64,000 nucleotides of DNA from Nocardia flavorosea NBRC 108225 (GTDB taxonomy: Bacteria; Actinomycetota; Actinomycetes; Mycobacteriales; Mycobacteriaceae). Location of the stretch: positions 1-64,000 of the forward strand of contig NZ_BDCG01000030.1 of the NCBI RefSeq assembly GCF_001613385.1. Reading direction: 5' to 3'. A program made the position numbers and the translations under genes. Shown here in pieces: positions 43,356 through 51,580 of this stretch (position 1 is its first letter; every line of letters begins with the position of its first letter). The notes under the pieces are model-generated. The model worked only from the letters and a program-made list of their open reading frames with translations, was not told the origin of the DNA and searched no databases.

Positions 43356-44132
43356 TCAGTAGTCGAGAGCGTGTTCCGGTTGGCAGACGTGCAGGGGCGA
43401 GGGTAGGTAGCGGACGATGGCGTCCAGGAGCGGGGCGATATGGCTCCGCGGGGTCGTATCGCACAGGACCGGCGCGATATCGCCGATCTGGGTGAGGTGG
43501 CGGACGCGGTGGTGTACTAGGCCGGACGGAGTCCAGGAGGGGCCGGAGGTGTCTGCGGCCCGCTCGTCCATCACCGTATCGACGAGGTGCCGGTACCACT
43601 TCTCGGCAGTTCGGCGATGGTTTCCGGCGAGACCGGCGACCCGCCCGTGCTCCCCCATCGAGATCAGGTCGACGGCGCCTTCGAACCCGGTGCCGAGACC
43701 GTACGGGATTTGCAGGGCCAACGGCACGGCCCCGTGGGTGTCCGCGATCATCCGGAGGCACCGGCCGAAGCCGGCGGCGGGGTGGTCGAGACCGGTCACC
43801 AGGCACAGCCGGGCGACCTGGTGATCGTCGGCGATTCGCAGTGCCGTCTCGAGACGCGGGTCGCGTTTCGCAGCGGCGTCCATGACCGCGATCAGCCCGT
43901 CGGCCACCCGGATGGACCGTTCCAGGATGGCGTTGGGAGCGTGGCTCGACAGCTCGGCGATACGGATCGTGTGTCCGGTGTGATCAGTGGTCCAGTGGAC
44001 CGTCCCCGACACCCCGGTCCCGGTCCTGGTGAGATCGCGGAGCAGGCGGTGCACGACTCGTGTGGTCGTGTCGGGATCCCCGACCACCGTGACGTTGCGG
44101 ATCGACTGCGGTTCGATGACTTCGCTGCCCAT
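43356..44132 (-). CDS. EF-G-like G domain without nucleotide-binding motifs
   Basis: A 258-residue protein colinear with the G domain of elongation factor G: ILERSIRVADGLIAVMDAAA, VPLALQIPYGLGTGFEGAVD and IAPVLCDTTPRSHIAPLLDA, RYLPSPLHV align with EF-G (ERSLRVLDGAVAV, PIQLPIG, PVLCGSA, PLLDAVVDYLPSP). The P-loop, normally AHIDAGKTT, reads VGDPDTTTR (residues 16-24), DTPGH reads ELSSH (60-64) and NKMD reads TGLD (113-116). Domains II to V are absent. It is probably a pseudo-GTPase. The start is uncertain between ATG 44132 and upstream codons. It is convergent with the methyltransferase gene. Confidence 0.75.
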   Translation of the reverse strand: MGSEVIEPQSIRNVTVVGDPDTTTRVVHRLLRDLTRTGTGVSGTVHWTTDHTGHTIRIAELSSHAPNAILERSIRVADGLIAVMDAAAKRDPRLETALRIADDHQVARLCLVTGLDHPAAGFGRCLRMIADTHGAVPLALQIPYGLGTGFEGAVDLISMGEHGRVAGLAGNHRRTAEKWYRHLVDTVMDERAADTSGPSWTPSGLVHHRVRHLTQIGDIAPVLCDTTPRSHIAPLLDAIVRYLPSPLHVCQPEHALDY

Positions 44133-44235
44133 CGTGTGTGGTACTCCAGATCGACTCGAGGAGGCCGTTCCCTCCCGATCCGGCCTCACCGTACCTCCGG
44201 TCGCACTCCCATGGAGTGGGTTTCCGGCCCCAAAG

Positions 44236-44249
44236 TAGAACCTGTTCCT
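44236..44249. promoter_or_regulatory. KstR-like operator
   Basis: TAGAACCTGTTCCT matches the KstR consensus TnnAACnnGTTnnA except for the last base. It lies 14 bases before the GTG of the DUF35 gene, where binding would block transcription. KstR is the cholesterol-catabolism repressor of mycobacteria and rhodococci; its genes include DUF35 and Ltp-type thiolases. Confidence 0.6.
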
Positions 44250-44263
44250 ATACGGTCGGAAAT

Positions 44264-44710
44264 GTGCAGAAAGAACAACGCCCCGCCGTGGCCGACTGGT
44301 TCACCGCGGATGACGGCACGGTGCGCCTGAAGGGAAGTCGCTGCACTACCTGCGGCACGCCGTACTTCCCGCGGAACACCCTGGCCTGCCGCAACCCGCA
44401 GTGCACGGGCCCGAAGGACGGCTCCGAGCTCGCCGAGTACCTGTTCTCCACCCGCGGCCGGATCTGGTCGTATGCGGACGCCCGGTACAAGCCACCACCA
44501 CCCTATGTCTCCCCCGAACCGTTCGAGCCGTATGTCGTCGCGGCGGTGGAGCTCGAGGTCGAGCAGATGGTGATTCTCGGGCAGGTGGTGCGTGGCCTCA
44601 CGGTGGACGATCTGGCCGTCGGCATGCCGGTCGAGTTGACCCTCGGCGTGCTGTACGAGGACGAGGAAGCAGAACATACGGTGTGGATGTGGAGGCCGGT
44701 CGATGCCTGA
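44264..44710 (+). CDS. Zn-ribbon OB-fold (DUF35) acyl-CoA-associated protein
   Basis: A 148-residue DUF35 protein: an N-terminal rubredoxin-like zinc ribbon (CTTCGTPYFPRNTLACRNPQC) and a C-terminal OB fold (GRIWSYADARYKPPPPYVSP, MVILGQVVRGL). These proteins form complexes with Ltp-type thiolases or MaoC hydratases in steroid side-chain breakdown (ChsH/Ltp2 type). GTG 44264 lies directly after the KstR-like site. The last eight bases overlap the thiolase start, so the two products probably associate. Confidence 0.9.
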   Translation: MQKEQRPAVADWFTADDGTVRLKGSRCTTCGTPYFPRNTLACRNPQCTGPKDGSELAEYLFSTRGRIWSYADARYKPPPPYVSPEPFEPYVVAAVELEVEQMVILGQVVRGLTVDDLAVGMPVELTLGVLYEDEEAEHTVWMWRPVDA

Positions 44711-45905
44711 GTCGAATGACCGTGATATCGCCGTCCTCGGTGCGGGTATGCACCAGTGGGGCAAATGGGGGCGCAATTTCGTCGAGTACGGTCTGGTCGC
44801 GGCGCGCGCGGCACTGGCCGATGCCGGCGTGGACCACCGCGATGTCGGCTATATCGCCGGCGCCGACACCATCCGCAACGGGTACCCCGGGTTCGTCTCC
44901 GGCGCGACGTTCGCCCAGGCGCTGGGCTGGTCGGGTGCACGGATCTCCAGCAGCTACGCCGCCTGCGCCTCCGGCGCCCAGGCCATCGCCAACGCCCGCG
45001 CCCAGATCCTGGCCGGATTGTGCGATGTAGCGCTGGTGGTCGGCGCGGACGCCACCCCGAAGGGCTTCTTCCAGCCCGTCGGCGGTGAACGCCGCGACGA
45101 TCCGGACTGGTTGCGTTTCCACCTGCTCGGCGCGACGAACCCCATCTATTTCGCGCTGTACGCCCGCCGGCGGATGGCGCTGCACGGTGCCACGCTCGAC
45201 GATTTCGCCGCGGTCAAGGTGAAGAACGCCAAGCACGGCCTGAACAACCCGTACGCCCGCTACCGCAAGGAGGTGACGGCCGAGGACGTCGCGGCCTCGG
45301 CGGTCGTCTCGGACCCGCTGCGCCTGCTGGATATCTGCGCGACCAGCGACGGCGGCGCCGCACTGGTGCTGACGTCGATGGAGTACGCGCGCCGCCACGG
45401 TGTCACCGATCCGGTCCGTGTCCGTGCGCTGTCGACGGTCACGCCGACGTTCCCGAAGACCGTGATCGATCTGCCCGATTTCGCGACGGATTCCGCAGTG
45501 GCCGTCCAACCGCCGCCGCGCGAGTTCCGTTCCGCTGTCGCGCACGCCGCGTACGAAGAGGCCGGTCTCGGTCCGGCCGACCTGTCGCTGGCCGAGGTAT
45601 ACGATCTCTCGACCGCACTGGAACTGGACTGGTACGAGGACATCGGGCTCTGCGAGACCGGCGGCGCGGAGGATCTGCTGCGTAGCGGCGCTACCACCCT
45701 GGGCGGGCGTATCCCGGTCAACCCGAGTGGCGGACTGGCCTGTTTCGGTGAGGCGATTCCCGCGCAGGCGATCGCGCAGGTGTGCGAGCTCACCTGGCAG
45801 TTGCGCGGCGAAGCCGACGGCCGCCAGGTAGAAGATGCTCGGGCGGGTATCGCGGTGAACCAGGGGCTCTTCGGCCACGGCTCGGCAATTATCGCCACCC
45901 GCTGA
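44703..45905 (+). CDS. Thiolase-like lipid-transfer protein (Ltp family)
   Basis: A 400-residue SCP-x/Ltp thiolase. Active-site Cys is in SSYAACASGAQAIANA, the His pair region in YDLSTALELDWYEDIGLC, and the closing Gly-rich NPSGGLACFGEAIPAQAI. Ltp proteins of this kind act as retro-aldolases or thiolases on steroid side-chain CoA esters, together with a DUF35 partner, here encoded just upstream with an 8-base overlap. Similarity is to Ltp3/Ltp4-type proteins. A stem-loop 99 bases beyond the stop may end the operon. Confidence 0.9.
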   Translation: MPESNDRDIAVLGAGMHQWGKWGRNFVEYGLVAARAALADAGVDHRDVGYIAGADTIRNGYPGFVSGATFAQALGWSGARISSSYAACASGAQAIANARAQILAGLCDVALVVGADATPKGFFQPVGGERRDDPDWLRFHLLGATNPIYFALYARRRMALHGATLDDFAAVKVKNAKHGLNNPYARYRKEVTAEDVAASAVVSDPLRLLDICATSDGGAALVLTSMEYARRHGVTDPVRVRALSTVTPTFPKTVIDLPDFATDSAVAVQPPPREFRSAVAHAAYEEAGLGPADLSLAEVYDLSTALELDWYEDIGLCETGGAEDLLRSGATTLGGRIPVNPSGGLACFGEAIPAQAIAQVCELTWQLRGEADGRQVEDARAGIAVNQGLFGHGSAIIATR

Positions 45906-46003
45906 ACCCGGGCCCACCTCCGTCAATTCGCCCGGACGCCGGCGTATGGCAACTTCGCCGCTCATCGCGGCGAGCAGGGATACGCAGAGCGCCGCGTATT
46001 CGC

Positions 46004-46035
46004 CTGCGGGCCGGCGGTTATCCGGTGGCCCGCAG
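46004..46035 (+). terminator. Stem-loop after the DUF35-thiolase operon
   Basis: CTGCGGGCC and GGCCCGCAG pair perfectly over nine bases, and an inner CGG/CCG pairing closes a TTAT loop. No U run follows. The rest of 45906-46485 has no supported gene. Confidence 0.6.
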
Positions 46036-46485
46036 ACGATTGCCTCGCCCGGCGCAGCTCCGCTCTAAGAGTATCGAGACGTCCGCGTCCGGTTCCGCTC
46101 GAAGAGCGGGGCTTCGCCGGGGATCGAGCCGTAAAACGTGCGGGCGCCCGATCGGCGATGGACGCATCGAGCGTCTGCCTTTCCCCGGGCCCGGCTGATC
46201 GAACCAGCTGCCGAGCCGGTCCGCTACCCGCTGTAACCAGGTGATGCGGCGGGTGCGGTGGAGACTCAGGTCGGGACGAACAGCGTGGTGAACGGGCTTG
46301 TCGGCCGACTGCGCCACCGGCAGCGGTTACCCGATTTTGCCCGGATATCGGGTTATGGTCGCCTTCCGGCGCTTGCCGGTTGCGTGTGCATACGGGGCCG
46401 ACGGCAGGGGCAGGCAGTGGTTCGGGACAGCGGGCGTCGAGGCGGGGTGGCCGGTCACGTACCGGACGATCCGGCCGGGAATGCA

Positions 46486-47562
46486 ATGCCTGCGACCCGC
46501 ACGGCCCGACGCCGCACCCGGTGGGTGCGCAATACCTACGGCAACGCGTCCGCCGAAACGTTCCTCGTCATCGCGATTACCACCATCCTGGTGACCCGCG
46601 CTTATCTCGCACTCACCGACTATCCGCAGATCGGTGGTGGTTCCCTCCATATCGCCCACGCCCTGTACGGCGGTGCCGCGATGATGGTGGCACTGCTGGT
46701 GGGCTGGCTGCTGCTCGGTTTCACTGCTCGGTCGGTGGCTGTGGTGGTCGGTGGTGTCGGGTTCGGTTTGTTCCTCGACGAAGTCGGCAAATTCGTCACT
46801 GCCGACAACGACTACTTCTACGGACCGGCCGCCGAGATCATGTACGTGCTGGTGCTGGTGATCCTGGTCGCCAACCGGTTGATCCGGATTGTGCGAGCAC
46901 CGACTGTCGACGAATATCTCGCCAATGCTGCGGCGATCGCGGCGACCGGGATGGCGGGCGGGTTGCCCGCGCATCGACGCAGCGCGGCCCGCGCGATGCT
47001 GGACCGCGCCGAGGCCGGCGGCGCCGACCCACGTGCTGTGCGCGGTATCCGGCTGTTGCTGGACAGCGCCGATCACCGAGCGGACCGGCTGTATTCGGTC
47101 CAGCAGTTCTTGCCACGTCGCGTTCCCGGTTTCCTCCGCAGCCCCCACTGGGTACCGATCATCGGCTGGTTGCTGGTCGTGGCCTCGACGGCGGGAGTGA
47201 TCACCGGAGTCGTCGCACTGCTGGCCGGCGGCCTGTCCCTGCGGGCCGCCGACACCGTGATCGATGTGGACCGGATGGGTATCGCCGAACTGATCCTTTT
47301 CCTCAGTGCCTGCCTGACCTTCGTCACAGCGGCTCCGGCGATGGTCTGTTACCGCCGGGCGGGTCCGCTGTGGCCGCTGCAGACGTTGCGGACGGCGGCG
47401 CTGATTTTCACCGTTCTGAACGCTTTCGCCGATTTTGCGACAGAAGGCTTCGGCGCGGTGCCGGCTGTCGCGGTGGGTGTATTCGCGATGGTTGTCCTGT
47501 CCCATCAGATCTCCGCGCGAGTCGGTATACCGGCGCCGGCAACCGATCGATCGACCATCTGA
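46486..47562 (+). CDS. Multi-spanning membrane protein of unknown function
   Basis: A 358-residue integral membrane protein with about seven or eight hydrophobic helices. A conserved-looking motif is GFGLFLDEVGKFVTADNDYF between helices 3 and 4. A soluble helical segment (AGGLPAHRRSAARAMLDRAE) lies in the middle, followed by a second group of three or four helices. I do not recognise a named family. The start ATG at 46486 has no good ribosome site; the reading frame extends to 46258, so a slightly longer protein is possible. Confidence 0.75.
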   Translation: MPATRTARRRTRWVRNTYGNASAETFLVIAITTILVTRAYLALTDYPQIGGGSLHIAHALYGGAAMMVALLVGWLLLGFTARSVAVVVGGVGFGLFLDEVGKFVTADNDYFYGPAAEIMYVLVLVILVANRLIRIVRAPTVDEYLANAAAIAATGMAGGLPAHRRSAARAMLDRAEAGGADPRAVRGIRLLLDSADHRADRLYSVQQFLPRRVPGFLRSPHWVPIIGWLLVVASTAGVITGVVALLAGGLSLRAADTVIDVDRMGIAELILFLSACLTFVTAAPAMVCYRRAGPLWPLQTLRTAALIFTVLNAFADFATEGFGAVPAVAVGVFAMVVLSHQISARVGIPAPATDRSTI

Positions 47563-47621
47563 CCAGGTTCTCTCGCGCCGACCCGCCGAGGCGGCTTTAA
47601 CCTGGAGCGCACTCGGGCTTC

Positions 47622-47627
47622 TAGCCT
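47622..47627 (+). promoter_or_regulatory. -10 hexamer of a leaderless promoter
   Basis: TAGCCT lies exactly six bases upstream of the ATG at 47634, with no ribosome site between. Confidence 0.55.
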
Positions 47628-47633
47628 GTTCTC

Positions 47634-48482
47634 ATGCGATTCGCGTTCAAGACTTCCCCGCAGGATACGACCTGGGCCGATATGCTGGCCGTCTGGCGGG
47701 CCGCCGACGATATCGAGATCTACGAATCCGGGTGGACCTTCGACCACTTCTACCCCATCTTCTCCGACTCCACGGGGCCGTGCATGGAGGGATGGACCAC
47801 TCTGACCGCGCTTGCGCAGGCGACCGAACGTTTACGGCTCGGCACCATGGTGACCGGTGTCCACTACCGTCATCCGGCAGTGCTGGCCAATATGGCCGCC
47901 ACCCTCGACATCATTTCCGGCGGCCGCCTCGAACTCGGGATCGGCGCGGGGTGGAACGAGGAGGAGTCCGGCGCCTACGGCATCGAACTGGGTAGCATCA
48001 CCGAACGCCTCGACCGGTTCGACGAGGCCTGCCAGGTTCTCATCGGACTGCTGAGCCAGGAGACAACGGATTTCGACGGCACGTTCTATCAGCTGACTGC
48101 CGCCCGTAACGAGCCGAAAGGCCCGCAGCGCCCGCATCCCCCGATCTGCATCGGCGGCAACGGCGAGAAACGCACTCTCCGGACCACCGCCCGTTACGCC
48201 CAGCACTGGAACTTCGTCGGCGGGACTCCCGCCGATTTCGCCCGAAAACGTGACGTCCTCGCCGCACATTGCGCCGATATCGGCCGCGATCCGAAGGAGA
48301 TCCTCCTCTCGGCGCAGAAGCGGCTGGACCCCGAGCTCGGTAACGGCGAAACCATCGATTGGGCGGCCACGCTCGGCGCCGAGGGCCTGGAACTCGCGAT
48401 CATCTACCTCCCGCCGCCGCACAACCCGGCCGTATTGGAGCCGCTGGCCGAAGCCATTCGCGACTCCGGGCTTGCCGGCTGA
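47634..48482 (+). CDS. LLM-class F420-dependent oxidoreductase
   Basis: A 282-residue luciferase-like TIM-barrel protein beginning MRFAFKTSPQDTTWADML. Internal blocks VTGVHYRHPAVLANMAATL, SGGRLELGIGAGWNEEESG and HPPICIGGNGEKRTLR match the F420-dependent TIGR03560-like group of actinobacteria. Its substrate is unknown. It probably has its own leaderless promoter, 71 bases after the membrane-protein gene. Confidence 0.9.
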   Translation: MRFAFKTSPQDTTWADMLAVWRAADDIEIYESGWTFDHFYPIFSDSTGPCMEGWTTLTALAQATERLRLGTMVTGVHYRHPAVLANMAATLDIISGGRLELGIGAGWNEEESGAYGIELGSITERLDRFDEACQVLIGLLSQETTDFDGTFYQLTAARNEPKGPQRPHPPICIGGNGEKRTLRTTARYAQHWNFVGGTPADFARKRDVLAAHCADIGRDPKEILLSAQKRLDPELGNGETIDWAATLGAEGLELAIIYLPPPHNPAVLEPLAEAIRDSGLAG

Positions 48483-48514
48483 ATCGCCGCCGGTCCCGCA
48501 ACGCGAGACAGAGG

Positions 48515-48847
48515 TCATCTTGTGTAATGGGCGGGGCCCGGTGAGCACGGGCTCGGCAGGGCCGACATGGTGGCCATATCGCAGACACCGTCGGTCAGCA
48601 TCTGAAACGGAGTGACGCCGAGCAGGACGATGATTCCGATGATATCGCCGTTCCCGACGAGTATCCCGGCTGTTCGCGCGGCCGCCGACCCGGAATCCAA
48701 TGCCGATGAGCCGGTTCCGGAGTCGCCCTCGGCGACGGGGGTGGGCGCCGGGGACGCGACGGGTTGGGCCGTCGCCCCGGCCGCGGCGCCGACGAGGCTC
48801 GCCGCCGCGACGGAGGCGAGGGCCAGGCGAGTGATTGCGGACGTCAT
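48515..48847 (-). CDS. Small secreted protein with signal peptide
   Basis: A 110-residue protein. The N-terminus MTSAITRLALASVAAASLVG and AAAGATAQP is a signal peptide with cleavage likely near residue 27. The mature part has a Pro/Ser/Gly-rich linker, then a hydrophobic segment GDIIGIIVLLGVTPFQML and two cysteines. Similar small exported proteins are common in Nocardia but have no assigned function. ATG 48847 is preceded by AAAGGAACGTT. Confidence 0.75.
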   Translation of the reverse strand: MTSAITRLALASVAAASLVGAAAGATAQPVASPAPTPVAEGDSGTGSSALDSGSAAARTAGILVGNGDIIGIIVLLGVTPFQMLTDGVCDMATMSALPSPCSPGPAHYTR

Positions 48848-48909
48848 AACGTTCCTTTGCTAGTGAATGTGGTGTCTACCAGGCATGAATTCATAGGCCG
48901 AGCGACCGC

Positions 48910-49314
48910 TCACGGATTCGACGCGATCTCGTCGGCCAGCGGTGACACTGCGGCGATGATTTCGGCCACCAGCTCCGGCGGCACCCCGGCACCGCTCAGC
49001 GCATCCGTGAGGTGGCAGGCCACGAGGTCGAAGTGGTATCGGGTGATACCGCGACCCTGGTGCACCTGTTTCATCGAGGCACCGATGTAGGGGTCGGGTC
49101 CACCGAGTGCCGCCGAGAAGAACTCGACCTGCCGGCCTTTCATCCGGGATATGTTGATGCCGGTGAAGAAGGGCTGTAGGACCTCGTCGGCGAGGACACG
49201 GGCATAGAAGTCTTCGACGACGGTTTCCAAGGCTGCACGGCCACCGATACGCTCATAGACCGGCGGTTCTGCCTCCTGTTCCGGGACGGAGCCGGAGGCT
49301 GCGGGAATAGACAT
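48910..49314 (-). CDS. glbN: Group I truncated haemoglobin
   Basis: A 134-residue 2-on-2 globin. It opens VYERIGGRAALETVVEDFYA, where Tyr37 is the likely B10 distal residue, and has the proximal His85 in MKQVHQGRGITRYHF. Phe at QPFFTGINISRMK is the CD region. Group I truncated globins bind O2 and NO and detoxify NO in mycobacteria (HbN/GlbN). It lies between the small secreted protein and the latex clearing gene, on the same strand as both, with short gaps. Confidence 0.9.
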   Translation of the reverse strand: MSIPAASGSVPEQEAEPPVYERIGGRAALETVVEDFYARVLADEVLQPFFTGINISRMKGRQVEFFSAALGGPDPYIGASMKQVHQGRGITRYHFDLVACHLTDALSGAGVPPELVAEIIAAVSPLADEIASNP

Positions 49315-49336
49315 GATTACGGCACCTTCCGATGAT

Positions 49337-50587
49337 TCAGCGCGGTGGCACGCTCATATCGCGGTTCATGGTGGGGATTTCGATGCTGATCGGCATCCGC
49401 AGTTCGGAGAGGTACATGAGCGCGGCTTTGCGGAGGAATTCGTCGAGCAACCAGTAGGGGTCGGCGGCCGGCGGGACTGCGGTGAGAATGCCCTCGCGTA
49501 CCGCGATGAACGGACCCCAGCTGAACCGGAGCAGCGGATCCCAGACCGGTTCCCGCGGGATGTGCAGACCGTCGGCGATGTGGTCACCGAGCAGGAAGCG
49601 GGTGAATGCGCCGAGAACGGGCTTGCTGAGGATCGTGAGGTCGATATTGGCGCCGAGGCTCAGCAGCCGGTCGGCGAGCTTGATCCCTTCGGGCGTCGGC
49701 GCCAGGATCGGGTCGAGCACCTGTGCCGCCTGGGAGTTGGCTTCCGGCCACGATTTCGGTATGTACTCGTCGCGCACGCCGAGCATATGCCCGGCCACCT
49801 GCCACGAGTGCAGGAACGCCTCCGATTCGTGCACGGGGATCGGCACTTTCCACGAGGTCAGGTGTTTCATCACGGTCGTGGGCAGGCTGTGCCAGGTGAC
49901 CATGATGTCGTTCTGACTGATCGGGATATCTTCCTCGGCCGAGTGCACCCAGTGCGGTGACTGCGGCAGGAGGTGCCGCACCGCGGCATGTACCAGCCGG
50001 GTCTTGACGCAGGTGACGATCATTTCGCCGTCGGGGGCGTAGGCGTTGTTACTGCCGATGTCGTAGCCGAGTTTGGCGGTTTTGGAAATCCGGTCCTCGA
50101 GATCGTGCCCGCCTTTGGAGTAGTAGACCGAGCGGGCTTCTTTGGGGATGACCGTGCTCATCATGCCGCTGGCGAACCCGTACAGCACACCGAGATACAG
50201 TCCGCGTTTCTTGTTGAACTGGATCGCCGTGTCCAGTTTGGCCGGATCGGTCCACGGTGGGAGTTGCCGGGCATACTCCATGAAATCCCGGAGCTCCGGC
50301 GGTAGTCCGGCGGGCAGCGGTTGACCGTTCCTGGTCCACGTCCGCAATGCATCGTTGACCCGGGGGACTTCGCCGCGGTCGATCAGCCCGCCGACCAGTT
50401 CGTCGGCCTCGGGGTCCCACACGGTCATCGGGTCGGCACCGGAACCGGATCCGGCTACCGACCCCTGCGGTGACCATGTCCACGGCTGTGCCCGCCCGGT
50501 AGATGTCGCCGCTACCACTGCGAGCGCCCCGGCAGCCCCGGCCACGCCACCGACTTTCAATGCGCTTCGTCTGTTGAGTCCGTCCAT
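49337..50587 (-). CDS. lcp: Latex clearing protein (rubber oxygenase), Tat-exported
   Basis: A 416-residue secreted b-type haem protein of the DUF2236/Lcp family. Lcp cleaves poly(cis-1,4-isoprene) by oxygen addition. The N-terminus MDGLNRRSALKVGG is a twin-arginine signal. Residues needed in Streptomyces K30 Lcp (Glu148, Arg164, Lys167, Thr168, His198) are present with a constant shift of two: Glu150, Arg166, Lys169, Thr170, His200 (EDRISKT and VHAAVRHLLPQSP). Blocks YYSKGGHDLEDR and VTWHSLPTTVMKHLT are typical. A palindrome 83 bases upstream may bind a TetR-type regulator, as in other lcp systems. Confidence 0.88.
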   Translation of the reverse strand: MDGLNRRSALKVGGVAGAAGALAVVAATSTGRAQPWTWSPQGSVAGSGSGADPMTVWDPEADELVGGLIDRGEVPRVNDALRTWTRNGQPLPAGLPPELRDFMEYARQLPPWTDPAKLDTAIQFNKKRGLYLGVLYGFASGMMSTVIPKEARSVYYSKGGHDLEDRISKTAKLGYDIGSNNAYAPDGEMIVTCVKTRLVHAAVRHLLPQSPHWVHSAEEDIPISQNDIMVTWHSLPTTVMKHLTSWKVPIPVHESEAFLHSWQVAGHMLGVRDEYIPKSWPEANSQAAQVLDPILAPTPEGIKLADRLLSLGANIDLTILSKPVLGAFTRFLLGDHIADGLHIPREPVWDPLLRFSWGPFIAVREGILTAVPPAADPYWLLDEFLRKAALMYLSELRMPISIEIPTMNRDMSVPPR

Positions 50588-50669
50588 GCCGCCACTCCTC
50601 GTTGAGTTCGATCACCGCCGGAGCGGCGAAACCTGGCACTCCACATCAGTGGAATAATGAGTAACTTAC

Positions 50670-50690
50670 CAGCTGTACCAGACAGCTGTC
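50670..50690. promoter_or_regulatory. Palindromic operator candidate upstream of lcp
   Basis: CAGCTGT and ACAGCTG form a 7-bp inverted repeat around ACCAG, and GACAGCTGTC (50681-50690) is itself a perfect 10-bp palindrome. The site is 83 bases upstream of the lcp start. Known lcp genes are controlled by TetR-type LcpR; none is next to this gene. The stretch 50691-51078 has no supported gene. Confidence 0.45.
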
Positions 50691-51078
50691 CAGATCCTCG
50701 GGTTCTATGGGCTTGACGCGCACGCGCCCAGGAGATCACCGAATCACTGAACCTATTCACGCTTTGCTGTTACCCGACCGCGGTTGGCAAGAGGGCGCGC
50801 CCGTCGAATACCGCCCCGCGGAGGACAGAGAGCTTGGCAACTCAAGAAGAATTACTGATTACATCGACCATGAATACCGGCGCGGGCATACCAGGGATAC
50901 CGGTCGGCAAAACGACAACCGGCAGACCACGGTCGGCATCGGCGAGTACCGCGTGAAATGGGCTGCACAGAACGCCGACAGGGAGGTTTGCCGCCGCGTC
51001 GAGCGGGCATTCGCGGCGGAATCCGGTTGCCGATTCGCAAGACCGTCTTGCGAGGACAGCGGGAGGGAGGACGAAACC

Positions 51079-51564
51079 ATGTCGGACCGCACGAGTTCGA
51101 CCCGCATTGCCCGTTCACCGGTTCAACTCGCCGCCATGGCAGTCGGCGCGGTATTTCTCCTGGCGGGAGTGGCCGGCTTCATTCCGGGTATCACAACGAA
51201 CTACGACAGTATGGAATGGGCCGGGCACCACTCCGAAGCCCAACTGCTCGGCCTGTTCAACGTTTCGATACTGCACAACGTCGTACACCTGATATTCGGT
51301 GTGGCCGGCCTCGCCGCGGGAAGGAGCGCGGTGCTTGCGCGGGCATACCTGCTGGTCGGCGGGGTGATCTACCTGCTGCTCTGGGTCTACGGCCTGCTCG
51401 TCGACGAGACCGGCGACGCCAATTTCGTACCGCTCGACACGGCGGACAACTGGCTGCACTTCGGACTCGGCCTCGGGATGGTCGCACTCGGGGCGATCCT
51501 GCCCCGCTGGGTGAATACTCCCGGCCGGCACCTGTCGGGACGACAGCCCGGGATCATCGAATAG
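51079..51564 (+). CDS. DUF4383 membrane protein
   Basis: A 161-residue integral membrane protein with about four hydrophobic helices. It carries the DUF4383 pattern AVGAVFLLAGVAGFIPGITT, LFNVSILHNVVHLIFGVAGL and DNWLHFGLGLGMVALG. Function unknown; in mycobacteria such genes lie with stress-response genes, and here a universal stress protein gene follows convergently. A GGGAGGGAGG tract precedes ATG 51079; the longer upstream frame has no coding character. Confidence 0.9.
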   Translation: MSDRTSSTRIARSPVQLAAMAVGAVFLLAGVAGFIPGITTNYDSMEWAGHHSEAQLLGLFNVSILHNVVHLIFGVAGLAAGRSAVLARAYLLVGGVIYLLLWVYGLLVDETGDANFVPLDTADNWLHFGLGLGMVALGAILPRWVNTPGRHLSGRQPGIIE

Positions 51565-51580
51565 CGACGCGCATCCGGAC

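Noticed and set aside
43356..44132. Reading the protein as a conservon-type ATP/GTP-binding protein
   Set aside because: The C-terminal PVLCDTT and PLLDAIVRYLPSP blocks match elongation factor G, and no roadblock or DUF742 genes lie nearby.
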